A stretch of 8,169 nucleotides of DNA from positions 1-8,169 of the forward strand of contig CAKTKX010000054.1 in the NCBI GenBank assembly GCA_934572365.1, read 5' to 3'. The notes under the pieces were generated by a model, which searched no databases, was not told where the DNA came from, and saw nothing but the letters and a program-made list of their open reading frames with translations. Each line of letters begins with the position of its first letter. Positions within the stretch are counted from its first letter, which is position 1. Made by a program: the position numbers and the translations under genes. This DNA comes from an uncultured Oscillospiraceae bacterium (GTDB taxonomy: Bacteria > Bacillota > Clostridia > Oscillospirales > Oscillospiraceae). This document shows, piece after piece, positions 1 through 6,226 of the stretch.

Positions 1-219
1 TCCCGGCTGAAAACCCACGATTTCCGCATGGTTCCTGGTGGCGGACACACCAATCTCATTTTTGACATCGCCGTCCCCCAGGATATCAAGCTCACGAAAC
101 AGGACATTCAGTCCAGGCTTGAGGAAGCGCTGCGCACCCGGGAGGGCAAGATCTACCACACCATCATCACCTTTGACCCCCTCGCCTTCAATCAGGAATC
201 CTGCGAGCATCTGCAATAA
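1..219 (+). CDS. Cation diffusion facilitator (CDF) transporter, C-terminal fragment
   Basis: This is the last 72 codons of a gene that starts before the window; the frame is open from base 1 to the TAA at 217-219. The fragment begins with HDFRMV, followed by HTNLIFD and then the pattern IITFDP. This matches the cytosolic dimerisation domain at the end of cation diffusion facilitator proteins, where a phrase like HDFRMV...HTNLIFD is typical. In this family the membrane part exchanges Zn, Fe, Mn or similar divalent cations for protons, and the cytosolic domain binds metal and controls the dimer. The membrane helices and their metal-site residues lie outside the window, so the metal cannot be inferred. 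The internal ATG at 28 is not the start, because the domain continues upstream of it. No clear hairpin terminator follows the stop codon. Confidence 0.8.
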   Translation, partial: SRLKTHDFRMVPGGGHTNLIFDIAVPQDIKLTKQDIQSRLEEALRTREGKIYHTIITFDPLAFNQESCEHLQ

Positions 220-252
220 CCTGGATTTTCCGGCAAATTTCATATTTTCATC

Positions 253-280
253 TTGCGTTTTCCCCAAAAATCGCTATAAT
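253..280 (+). promoter_or_regulatory. Predicted sigma-A promoter of the MATE gene
   Basis: There is a perfect -10 hexamer TATAAT at 275-280. It is preceded at a 16-base spacing by a weak -35, TTGCGT, at 253-258 (3 of 6 consensus bases). Transcription would start near 287, giving a leader of about 24 bases before the TTG start at 311. The 81-base gap after the upstream gene is more AT-rich than the surrounding coding DNA, which fits a promoter. Confidence 0.6.
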
Positions 281-295
281 ATTCCTGCAAACAGA

Positions 296-304
296 AAGTA
301 GGTG
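296..304 (+). promoter_or_regulatory. Shine-Dalgarno site deciding the TTG start of the MATE gene
   Basis: AAGTAGGTG matches the ideal AAGGAGGTG at 8 of 9 positions. It ends 6 bases before the in-frame TTG at 311. The GTG at 302-304 is in frame but lies inside this site, so it is unlikely to be the initiation codon. Confidence 0.6.
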
Positions 305-310
305 CTTTGC

Positions 311-1666
311 TTGAATAAGCCGAACAGGAACATGCTGGAAGGGCCGCTGTTTCTGAACATCATCCAATATACCGTTCCCATTATTTTGACCAGCCTCCTG
401 CAGCTGCTGTTCAACGCGGCCGATCTTGTGGTGGTGGGGCAGTTCTGCGGCAGCGTGTCCGTCGCAGCGGTGGGCGCTACCGGCGCTATCACCAGCCTGC
501 TGGTCAATTTCTTCATTGGCCTGTCCGTAGGCGCGGGCGTAGCCGTTGCTCACGGCCTTGGCAGCCGTGAGGATCAGGTCGTTCACTGCACGGTACATAC
601 CACCCTGCCAACCGCCATCATAAGCGGCGTGGTGCTGACGGTGATCGGCGTCGCCTACTCCGAGACCTTTCTCGCCATGATGGGGACGCCCGACACCGTG
701 CTGCCCCTCTCCTCCGTCTACATGCGGATCATTTTCGGCGGCGTCACCTTCAACATGGTGTACAACTTCTGCGCCGCCATTCTCCGCGCCGCCGGCGACA
801 CCAAAAGCCCGCTGATCTTCCTGCTGTTTGCGGGCATCCTGAATGTGATTCTGAATCTGGTTTTCGTCATTCAGTTCGATATGAATGTGGCCGGTGTGGC
901 GCTGGCGACCATCATTTCCCAGGCGCTTTCCGCCGTGTTGGTGGTCATCGCCCTGATGCGCAGGACGGACGCCTGCAAGCTGTATCTCAGCAAAATGCAC
1001 TTTTACAAGCCCCAGCTGGAAAAAATTCTCCGCATCGGCCTGCCTGCGGGCATCCAAAGCGCCCTGTTCTCCATCTCCAACGTGCTGATCCAGTCGTCGG
1101 TGAACTCCTTCGGCGACGTGTTCATGTCCGGCAACGCCGCTTCCGGCAACATTGAGGGCTTCGTTTATGTCTGTCTCAATGCGTTTCAGCAGACGGCGGT
1201 GAATTTCGCCGGCCAAAACGCCGGTGCGCGGCAATACCGCCGGGTGCGGCAGACCCTTTGGATTTGCCTGGGGTGCGTTACGGTGGTGGGCTTGGTTCTC
1301 GGGTCGCTGGTTTACGCCTTCGGCTCCACGCTGCTTTCCATTTACATCACCGACTCCCCCGAGGCCATCTCCTACGGCCTGATCCGGATGGCCTATATCT
1401 GCCTGCCCTATTTCATATGCGGTCTGATGGACGTGACCACCGGTGCGCTGCGGGGCATCGGCGCGTCCTTCGTTCCCATGCTAATCTCCATCCTTGGCGT
1501 GTGCGGAATGCGTATCGTCTGGATTTATACTATCTTCCAGGTTCCCGAATTCCACACGCCCCAATGCCTGTTCTTCTCCTACACCGTCTCCTGGGTCATT
1601 ACCTTTCTTGCCCAGCTGGCCGCTTTCTTTGTCGTGTACCGAAGGCTGGCCAATGCAGCTGAATAA
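311..1666 (+). CDS. MATE family multidrug/toxin efflux transporter
   Basis: The predicted product is a 451-residue polytopic inner-membrane protein, the usual length for MATE proteins, which have about 12 helices in two six-helix halves. The opening NRNMLEGPLFLNIIQYTVP, then LLQLLFNAADLVVVGQF, is the characteristic start of Firmicutes MATE pumps (NorM/MepA-like). The second half begins with a similar amphipathic stretch, LEKILRIGLPAGIQSALFSI. The family expels cationic drugs or metabolites using a Na+ or H+ gradient; the substrate cannot be told from sequence. I prefer the TTG at 311 because a near-perfect Shine-Dalgarno sits 6 bases upstream. The GTG at 302 would bury that site, and the ATG at 341 has no good ribosome site. 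The gene has its own promoter and a strong terminator, so it appears monocistronic. It shows no truncation. Confidence 0.92.
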   Translation: MNKPNRNMLEGPLFLNIIQYTVPIILTSLLQLLFNAADLVVVGQFCGSVSVAAVGATGAITSLLVNFFIGLSVGAGVAVAHGLGSREDQVVHCTVHTTLPTAIISGVVLTVIGVAYSETFLAMMGTPDTVLPLSSVYMRIIFGGVTFNMVYNFCAAILRAAGDTKSPLIFLLFAGILNVILNLVFVIQFDMNVAGVALATIISQALSAVLVVIALMRRTDACKLYLSKMHFYKPQLEKILRIGLPAGIQSALFSISNVLIQSSVNSFGDVFMSGNAASGNIEGFVYVCLNAFQQTAVNFAGQNAGARQYRRVRQTLWICLGCVTVVGLVLGSLVYAFGSTLLSIYITDSPEAISYGLIRMAYICLPYFICGLMDVTTGALRGIGASFVPMLISILGVCGMRIVWIYTIFQVPEFHTPQCLFFSYTVSWVITFLAQLAAFFVVYRRLANAAE

Positions 1667-1675
1667 TTTCCTGTT

Positions 1676-1710
1676 GGCTTCCCGGCTTGTGCCGGGAAGC
1701 CGCTTTTTTT
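1676..1710 (+). terminator. Rho-independent terminator of the MATE gene
   Basis: There is a perfect 11-bp stem: GGCTTCCCGGC at 1676-1686 pairs with GCCGGGAAGCC at 1691-1701, with a TTGT loop. Seven T residues follow at 1704-1710, with another T run at 1714-1719. It begins 9 bases after the stop codon. It separates this gene from the GntR-ABC operon, whose promoter starts 20 bases further on. Confidence 0.93.
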
Positions 1711-1730
1711 GTGTTTTTTGAAAAATGGGG

Positions 1731-1759
1731 TTGACAATTCCTTATCGCTGTGTTATTGT
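1731..1759 (+). promoter_or_regulatory. Sigma-A promoter of the GntR-ABC operon
   Basis: A perfect -35 TTGACA lies at 1731-1736, then a 17-base spacer, then TATTGT at 1754-1759 as the -10 (4 of 6). An extended -10 TGT at 1751-1753 compensates for the weaker hexamer. Transcription would begin around 1766, inside the palindromic operator, so a bound repressor would directly block RNA polymerase. Confidence 0.75.
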
Positions 1760-1776
1760 ATTAATGCACTAATACA
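1757..1776 (+). promoter_or_regulatory. Palindromic operator, probable GntR (YtrA-type) autoregulatory site
   Basis: The inverted repeat TGTATTA (1757-1763) and TAATACA (1770-1776) has perfect 7-bp arms around a 6-base centre. The centre contains the self-complementary TGCA, so 18 of 20 positions are symmetric. It overlaps the -10 and the expected transcription start of the operon whose first gene is a GntR regulator. GntR/YtrA proteins bind DNA as dimers and commonly repress their own operon. That this protein binds this site is inferred from position and symmetry. Confidence 0.65.
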
Positions 1777-1799
1777 GTAGTACAAATCAGGAGGTGTCT

Positions 1800-2171
1800 A
1801 TGAACTGGAAATTTGCCGGTGACCGTCCGGTATATCAGCAGATCATGGCAGCGATCCGCGGTGCGATCCTGAAAGGCGAGCTGCCCCCGGGAGGAAAAGT
1901 CCCCTCCGTCCGGGATCTGGCCGCTCAGGCGCAGGTAAACCCCAACACCATGCAGCGCGCCCTGACGGAGCTGGAGCGGGAAGGTCTTCTCGTCAGCGGC
2001 GGCACCAGCGGCCGCAGCGTCACGCAGGATGAAGCCGTTCTCGTCGCCATGCGGGAGCAGACGCTGGAGGAACTCGCCCGGGAATGTGCCGAGAAATTTA
2101 TGACGTTTGGCGTAACGCCAACACAGGCGGCCCAGCTTTTGCTGGGTCTGGAAACGAAGAAGGAGGAATAA
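1800..2171 (+). CDS. GntR family transcriptional regulator, YtrA subfamily
   Basis: The 123-residue protein has an N-terminal winged helix-turn-helix at about residues 9-76, with the family phrases RPVYQQI, LPPGGKVPSVRDLA and VNPNTMQRAL...LEREGLL. Only about 45 residues follow, ending in a probable helical dimerisation tail. That short tail defines the YtrA subfamily, whose members usually sit in front of ABC transporter genes, as here. The start is the ATG at 1800, because AGGAGGTG at 1789-1796 is its Shine-Dalgarno; the in-frame GTG at 1794 is part of that ribosome site. The stop codon is one base before the ATPase start, implying translational coupling. It probably represses the operon through the palindrome at 1757-1776 and is released by an unknown cell-envelope, drug or metabolite signal. 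Confidence 0.93.
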   Translation: MNWKFAGDRPVYQQIMAAIRGAILKGELPPGGKVPSVRDLAAQAQVNPNTMQRALTELEREGLLVSGGTSGRSVTQDEAVLVAMREQTLEELARECAEKFMTFGVTPTQAAQLLLGLETKKEE

Positions 2172-2172
2172 C

Positions 2173-2886
2173 ATGGAACAAACTGTTCTGACCGCCAGCG
2201 GCCTTACCATGCGCTATCACAGCACGCTGGCTCTGGACAATCTGGATCTGACCCTGCCTCAGGGAAAGATCGTCGGTCTTCTTGGCCCCAACGGCAGCGG
2301 AAAGACCACCTTTATCAAGCTGGCCGCAGGTCTGCTGACCCCCACGGCGGGCGAGATCACCATTTGCGGCAATAAAATCGGGACGGCCACCAAGGCCGTG
2401 GTCTCCTATCTCCCTGACCGCCCCTATTTCAGTCGTCAGGTTCGGGTGGAGCAGCAGCTGGATTTCTTTCAGGATTTTTACGTGGACTTTGACCGGGCGC
2501 GGGCAGAGGAAATGCTCTCCGCGCTGAACATTTCCCTGAGCGCCAGATTCAAGGCCTTATCCAAAGGCAATCAGGAAAAGGTTCAGCTGGTTCTGGTGAT
2601 GTCCCGCCGCGCGAAGCTGTACCTGCTGGATGAACCCATCGGCGGCGTCGATCCCGCCGCACGGGATTACATTCTCAATACCATTATCACAAACTACGAC
2701 CCCAGCGCCACGGTGCTGATCTCAACCCACCTGATTGCCGACGTGGAGCGGGTACTGGACGAGTATCTGTTCCTGTCCCAGGGCCGCATTTTGCAGGGCG
2801 GAAACGTGGACGCCGTGCGGGAGGAGACCGGCAAGTCGCTGGATGAACTGTTCCGGGAGGTATTCAAATGTTTGCCAAATTGCTGA
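2173..2886 (+). CDS. ABC transporter ATP-binding protein (YtrB-like)
   Basis: The 237-residue nucleotide-binding subunit has Walker A GPNGSGKT at residues 38-45, a signature region LSKGNQEKV at 129-137, Walker B LYLLDEP at 149-155, a D-loop (GGVDP) at 157-161 and the switch histidine H186 in ISTHL. The signature reads LSKGN rather than LSGGQ, and the Q-loop position reads YLPD with D82. Both are seen in YtrB/BcrA-like exporters that sit beside GntR regulators. AGGAGG at 2161-2166 precedes the ATG and overlaps the end of the regulator gene. The subunit would power the permease encoded next, whose start lies inside this gene's 3' end (19-base overlap). The substrate is unknown; export of a peptide, antibiotic or lipid-related compound is typical of the group. 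Confidence 0.93.
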   Translation: MEQTVLTASGLTMRYHSTLALDNLDLTLPQGKIVGLLGPNGSGKTTFIKLAAGLLTPTAGEITICGNKIGTATKAVVSYLPDRPYFSRQVRVEQQLDFFQDFYVDFDRARAEEMLSALNISLSARFKALSKGNQEKVQLVLVMSRRAKLYLLDEPIGGVDPAARDYILNTIITNYDPSATVLISTHLIADVERVLDEYLFLSQGRILQGGNVDAVREETGKSLDELFREVFKCLPNC

Positions 2887-3650
2887 AAATGGAATTCCGT
2901 TCCACTTGGAACGTGCTGGGCATTCTGTGCCTGAGTCTGGTGGGCGCCGGGCTGCTGGGCGGCGTCGCCATCCGGTATCTGGTGGGTGCCAGCGCTCCGA
3001 AGGAGTGGCTGGAGGTTTTGTGTACGCTGGCCATTACCGCGGCCGTGCTGTTCTTCGTCGTCTGCGGTGTGGCGGCGCTGATCGTGCAGATCGTCCGCTT
3101 CTACCGCAGCCGCTTCACCGATGAAGGCTATCTGACCTTCACCCTCCCCGTCACCACCCATCAGGTGCTGCTTTCCAGCTTCCTCACCAGCGCCGTCAAC
3201 CTGATTGCCGTGGCCGCCGTCAGTGTCATTGGCCTGATTCTGATGGGGCTGTGCGTCGTGCCGGATTTTAAAGATCTTCGGGAGGGTATCCACGTTCTGT
3301 GGCAGGAGTTTCCCGAACTCTGGGCGCGGTTCACCCAGGCGGATGTGCTTCAGGCCTTCGGGCTTCTCCTTGTGAACGCAATCGTCGCTTTTTCCAATGA
3401 GCTGATTCTCATTATGCTTGCCGTGACCATCGGTTCCCTCGTAGCCAAGAAGCATAAGATCCTCGCCGCCGTCGCCTTCTATTACATCCTGCACGTCGTC
3501 GATCTTACCTTTACCGGCGTCAGCATGGTAAAGCTTGCGGAAAGTCCCAACAGCCTGCTGGGTCTTCTGGCAATCGTCAATCTCATCCTCGCAGTTGTCG
3601 GGTATATCCTCATGTACTTCCTGGTGGACAAAAAGCTGAATCTGAATTGA
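2868..3650 (+). CDS. ABC transporter permease, six-helix ABC-2-like membrane subunit
   Basis: The 260-residue hydrophobic protein has about six membrane segments, near residues 16-38, 50-76, 100-130, 160-188, 195-216 and 229-253. A charged cytoplasmic loop at about 77-99 contains RFYRSRFTDEGYLTFTLPV, a conserved phrase in Firmicutes permeases paired with YtrB-like ATPases, and it probably couples to the ATPase. The ATG at 2868 has GGGAGG at 2855-2860, 7 bases upstream. It overlaps the ATPase gene by 19 bases in another frame, so the two are likely translated together in equal amounts. Only one permease gene is present, so the transporter probably uses two copies of it. No solute-binding protein is encoded nearby, which fits an exporter rather than an importer. 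The transported compound cannot be inferred. Confidence 0.85.
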   Translation: MFAKLLKMEFRSTWNVLGILCLSLVGAGLLGGVAIRYLVGASAPKEWLEVLCTLAITAAVLFFVVCGVAALIVQIVRFYRSRFTDEGYLTFTLPVTTHQVLLSSFLTSAVNLIAVAAVSVIGLILMGLCVVPDFKDLREGIHVLWQEFPELWARFTQADVLQAFGLLLVNAIVAFSNELILIMLAVTIGSLVAKKHKILAAVAFYYILHVVDLTFTGVSMVKLAESPNSLLGLLAIVNLILAVVGYILMYFLVDKKLNLN

Positions 3651-3663
3651 CCCTTTCCCCCAC

Positions 3664-3691
3664 ATCCGAGCCTGTTTCAGGCTCGGATTTT
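3664..3691 (+). terminator. Rho-independent terminator of the GntR-ABC operon
   Basis: ATCCGAGCCT at 3664-3673 pairs perfectly with AGGCTCGGAT at 3679-3688. A further G-C pair (3674 with 3678) closes a TTT loop, making 11 bp in all. The T tract is short (3688-3691), so release may be less efficient than at the MATE terminator. It begins 13 bases after the permease stop codon. Confidence 0.8.
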
Positions 3692-3813
3692 GCATATTCT
3701 ATCACATATATTTGTCTATCCTCAATAAAAACCAGCTGTCCCCGATTTGCAGGATGTGACAATTTGTCCACCAATCTTCAAAATTTCCTCACATTTTCTG
3801 GCATTATTTCATA
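3692..3813. other. AT-rich intergenic region with no recognised gene
   Basis: This is the part of the 248-base gap between the permease and the serine operon that lies between the terminator and the next promoter. It is clearly more AT-rich than the flanking genes. I see no ribosome site with a credible reading frame, no RNA gene fold and no T-box features. It contains two of three copies of ATTTGTC (3710-3716 and 3762-3768; the third is at 3856-3862) and a near-palindrome, GACAATTTGTC, at 3758-3768. These are weak candidates for regulator binding sites. Confidence 0.5.
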
Positions 3814-3842
3814 TTGTATTCTTAAGGGATCAATGGTATCAT
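3814..3842 (+). promoter_or_regulatory. Predicted sigma-A promoter of the serine operon
   Basis: TTGTAT at 3814-3819 (3 of 6), an exact 17-base spacer, and TATCAT at 3837-3842 (5 of 6) are seen. An extended -10 TGG lies at 3834-3836. Transcription would start near 3849 and give a leader of about 50 bases. That is too short for a T-box or a large riboswitch, so mRNA-leader control by serine is unlikely. Confidence 0.65.
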
Positions 3843-3898
3843 AGAAATAATATACATTTGTCTCCACAACATGGACGCTGTATAAAAGGAGAGAGGTT

Positions 3899-5098
3899 AT
3901 GAAATACATTGTGATTCTGGGGGACGGCATGGCCGACGAACCCATTGATGCCCTCGGCGGAAAATCGCCCCTTGCCTGCGCGGAAACGCCTGTGATGGAC
4001 GAACTGGCGTCAAAAGGCGAAATGGGAATGGTGCAGAACGTCCCCGCCGGGATGGCTCCCGGCAGCGACGTGGCCAACCTGTCCGTTCTGGGCTACGATC
4101 CCGCCGTCTGTTACTCCGGACGATCTCCTCTGGAAGCACTGAGCGTAGGCGTCGCCATGGAGCCGACGGACATCGTTCTGCGCTGCAACATCGTAACGCT
4201 GACCGAGGAAGAACCCTACGCCAAAAAGACCATTCTTGACCACAGCTCCGGCGAAATCTCCACCGCCGACGCGGACATTTTGATGGACGCCATTCGGGAA
4301 GCCTTCAACAGCGACGAATTTCAGTACTACACCGGCACCAGCTACCGCCACATCACCATCTGGAAAAACGGGGTTATGCCCCAGCTGGAGCCGCCTCACG
4401 ACCATCTGACCCACGTCATCGGCCCCTATCTTCCTCAGGAAACCAAGCTGCGCTCCATGATGGAAAAGAGCTTTGCCATTCTGAACACTCACCCCCTGAA
4501 TCTGGAGCGGGCGGCCAAAGGCAAAAACAAGGCCAATTCCCTCTGGTTCTGGGGCGCGGGAACAAAGCCCTCCCTGCAAAACTTTACTGAGAAAACCGGC
4601 CTGAAGGGCGCTATGGTGTCCGCCGTAGACCTGCTCAAGGGCATTGCCGTGGGCGCAGGGATGAAGGTTTATCAGGTTCCGGGTGCTACCGGCTCCATCG
4701 ACACGAATTTTGAGGGCAAGGCGCAGGCCGCCATCGACGCCCTGACCAAAGACGGCTGCGATTTCGTCTATGTCCATGTGGAAGCCCCGGACGAAATGGG
4801 TCATCAGGGACTGCTGAAAGAGAAAATCCAGTCCATCGAGTATCTTGACCGCCGACTCATTGCCCCGGTGAAGAAGGCCATGGAGGACGCGGGGGAGGAT
4901 TTCCGGATGCTGGTGCTTCCCGACCATCCCACCCCCATCCGTCTGCGCACCCACACCGGCGACCCGGTACCCTACGTGCTGTACGACAGCACCCGTCAGC
5001 GCAAATCCATTCAGAAATACACCGAAGCCGAAGCGGAAGCCACCGGCAATTTTGAGCCGAACGGCTACAGGCTCATTGAGCGGCTGCTGTGCAAGTAA
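3899..5098 (+). CDS. apgM: Cofactor-independent phosphoglycerate mutase, ApgM type (alkaline phosphatase superfamily)
   Basis: The 399-residue cytosolic enzyme has the length and layout of the ApgM (archaeal-type) family, which interconverts 2- and 3-phosphoglycerate through a phosphoserine intermediate. Metal and catalytic positions are all visible: D9 in ILGDGMAD, the likely nucleophile S56 in PGSDVANLS, D298 and H302 in APDEMGH, D342-H343 in LPDHPTP, and H352 in RTHTGDP. These match the D/S/DxxxH/DH/H pattern of the two-metal (Mn or Zn) alkaline phosphatase superfamily. AAGGAG at 3886-3891, 7 bases before the ATG, supports the start. It is the first gene of an operon with serC (32-base gap) and serA. 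It may therefore feed 3-phosphoglycerate into serine synthesis. Relatives have been proposed as homoserine kinase substitutes, and a phosphoserine phosphatase role is also conceivable since no serB is present here. The family call is firm; the substrate is not. Confidence 0.88.
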   Translation: MKYIVILGDGMADEPIDALGGKSPLACAETPVMDELASKGEMGMVQNVPAGMAPGSDVANLSVLGYDPAVCYSGRSPLEALSVGVAMEPTDIVLRCNIVTLTEEEPYAKKTILDHSSGEISTADADILMDAIREAFNSDEFQYYTGTSYRHITIWKNGVMPQLEPPHDHLTHVIGPYLPQETKLRSMMEKSFAILNTHPLNLERAAKGKNKANSLWFWGAGTKPSLQNFTEKTGLKGAMVSAVDLLKGIAVGAGMKVYQVPGATGSIDTNFEGKAQAAIDALTKDGCDFVYVHVEAPDEMGHQGLLKEKIQSIEYLDRRLIAPVKKAMEDAGEDFRMLVLPDHPTPIRLRTHTGDPVPYVLYDSTRQRKSIQKYTEAEAEATGNFEPNGYRLIERLLCK

Positions 5099-5116
5099 GC
5101 CGGTTCAACAGATCAA

Positions 5117-5122
5117 GGGAGG
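5117..5122 (+). promoter_or_regulatory. Shine-Dalgarno site deciding the serC start
   Basis: GGGAGG ends 8 bases before the ATG at 5131. An in-frame start at 5089 would add 14 residues not found in the family, overlap the end of apgM, and place this ribosome site inside the coding region. Confidence 0.75.
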
Positions 5123-5130
5123 AAGAAATA

Positions 5131-6213
5131 ATGTCCAGAGTCTATAATTTTTCCGCAGGCCCCGCAGTCCTGCCGGAGAGCGTTTTGCAGGAAGCCGCCG
5201 CTGAAATGCTGGATTACCGGGGAACCGGCATGTCCGTCATGGAAATGAGCCATCGCTCCAAGACCTATCAGGCCATCATCGATCAGGCGGAGGCTGATCT
5301 GCGCACCCTCATGGGAATTCCCGACAACTACAAAGTCCTGTTCATGCAGGGCGGCGCAAGCCAGCAGTTCGCCATGGTGCCGATGAACCTGATGAAAACA
5401 AAAGTCGCCGACTACATCATCACCGGCCAGTGGGCGAAAAAGGCATGGCAGGAGGCCAAAATGTACGGCGCCGCCAATGCGGTGGCCTCCTCCGCCGACA
5501 AGACCTTTTCCTATATCCCCGACTGCTCTGACCTGCCCATCGACGAGAACGCGGACTATGTCTACATCTGTGAAAACAACACCATTTACGGCACCAAATT
5601 CTGGCAGCTCCCCAACACCAAAGGCAAGCCGCTGGTCTCCGACGTCTCCTCCTGCTTTCTGTCCGAGCCGGTGGACGTGACCAAGTACGGAATGCTTTAC
5701 GGCGGCGTGCAGAAGAACATCGGCCCCGCCGGTGTGGTCATTGCCGTCATCCGGGAAGACCTGATCACCGAGGACGTGCTGCCCGGAACCCCTACCATGC
5801 TCCGCTACAAGACCCATGCGGACAACGGCTCCATGTACAACACGCCCCCCGCTTACGGCATTTACATCTGCGGCAAGGTGTTCCAGTGGCTGCTGTCCAT
5901 GGACGGTCTGGAAGCCATCCGGGAGCGCAACGTGGCAAAGGCCAAAGTCCTTTACGATTTTCTGGATGCCAGCCGGCTCTTTCACGGCACCGTGGTGAAA
6001 AAAGACCGTTCCCTCATGAACGTCCCCTTTGTCACCGGGGATGCGGAGCTGGACGCAAAATTTGTCAAAGCAGCAGAAGCCGCAGGCTTCGTCAGCCTGA
6101 AAGGCCACCGCACCGTCGGCGGTATGCGCGCCAGCATCTACAACGCCATGCCCATGGAAGGCGTCGTCAAGCTGGTGCAGTTCATGGAGCAGTTCGAGAA
6201 GGAAAATCGCTGA
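5131..6213 (+). CDS. serC: Phosphoserine aminotransferase
   Basis: The 360-residue PLP enzyme (E. coli SerC has about 362) converts 3-phosphohydroxypyruvate and glutamate to O-phospho-L-serine, the second step of serine synthesis; in some bacteria it also serves pyridoxal phosphate synthesis. It starts with the family signature VYNFSAGPAVLP. Visible active-site residues are H41-R42 (substrate), GGASQQ at 74-79 (PLP phosphate), W101 (stacks on PLP), T151 in NNTIYGT, D171 in SDVSS, and the Schiff-base K195 in GGVQKNIGPAG. Near the C-terminus H326, R327 and R333 lie in GHRTVGGMRASIYNA. All key residues are intact. The start at 5131 is set by GGGAGG at 5117-5122 and the family N-terminus. It lies 32 bases after apgM and 13 bases before serA, so the three are almost certainly co-transcribed. 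Confidence 0.96.
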   Translation: MSRVYNFSAGPAVLPESVLQEAAAEMLDYRGTGMSVMEMSHRSKTYQAIIDQAEADLRTLMGIPDNYKVLFMQGGASQQFAMVPMNLMKTKVADYIITGQWAKKAWQEAKMYGAANAVASSADKTFSYIPDCSDLPIDENADYVYICENNTIYGTKFWQLPNTKGKPLVSDVSSCFLSEPVDVTKYGMLYGGVQKNIGPAGVVIAVIREDLITEDVLPGTPTMLRYKTHADNGSMYNTPPAYGIYICGKVFQWLLSMDGLEAIRERNVAKAKVLYDFLDASRLFHGTVVKKDRSLMNVPFVTGDAELDAKFVKAAEAAGFVSLKGHRTVGGMRASIYNAMPMEGVVKLVQFMEQFEKENR

Positions 6214-6226
6214 AAAGAGGACAATT

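Noticed and set aside
255..274. Imperfect inverted repeat (GCGTTTT / AAAATCGC) in the spacer of the MATE promoter
   Set aside because: Short, bulged and mostly A/T pairing; it could be an operator but is easily explained by chance and is too weak to serve as the terminator of the upstream gene.
248..1234. Minus-strand open frame (328 codons) opposite the MATE gene
   Set aside because: The His/Gln/Gly/Asp-rich composition is a reverse-strand artefact; it lies over a confident membrane-protein gene and has no credible ribosome site.
2694..3695. Minus-strand open frame opposite the ABC permease, starting in the terminator
   Set aside because: Shadow of the permease codons with no recognisable domain; it would begin within an intergenic terminator region with no promoter.
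3871..3885. Tiny frame ATG GAC GCT GTA TAA in the apgM leader, a possible leader peptide
   Set aside because: Four codons only, no Shine-Dalgarno, no serine codons and no attenuator hairpins, so there is no sign of attenuation.
3692..3898. T-box, riboswitch or small RNA upstream of the serine operon
   Set aside because: The predicted start leaves only about 50 bases of leader, and no T-box sequence, specifier stem or antiterminator hairpin is visible.
4010..4954. Minus-strand open frame inside apgM
   Set aside because: Antisense shadow of apgM with low-complexity composition and no family signature.
5113..6108. Minus-strand open frame inside serC
   Set aside because: Antisense shadow; the plus-strand serC has every catalytic residue.
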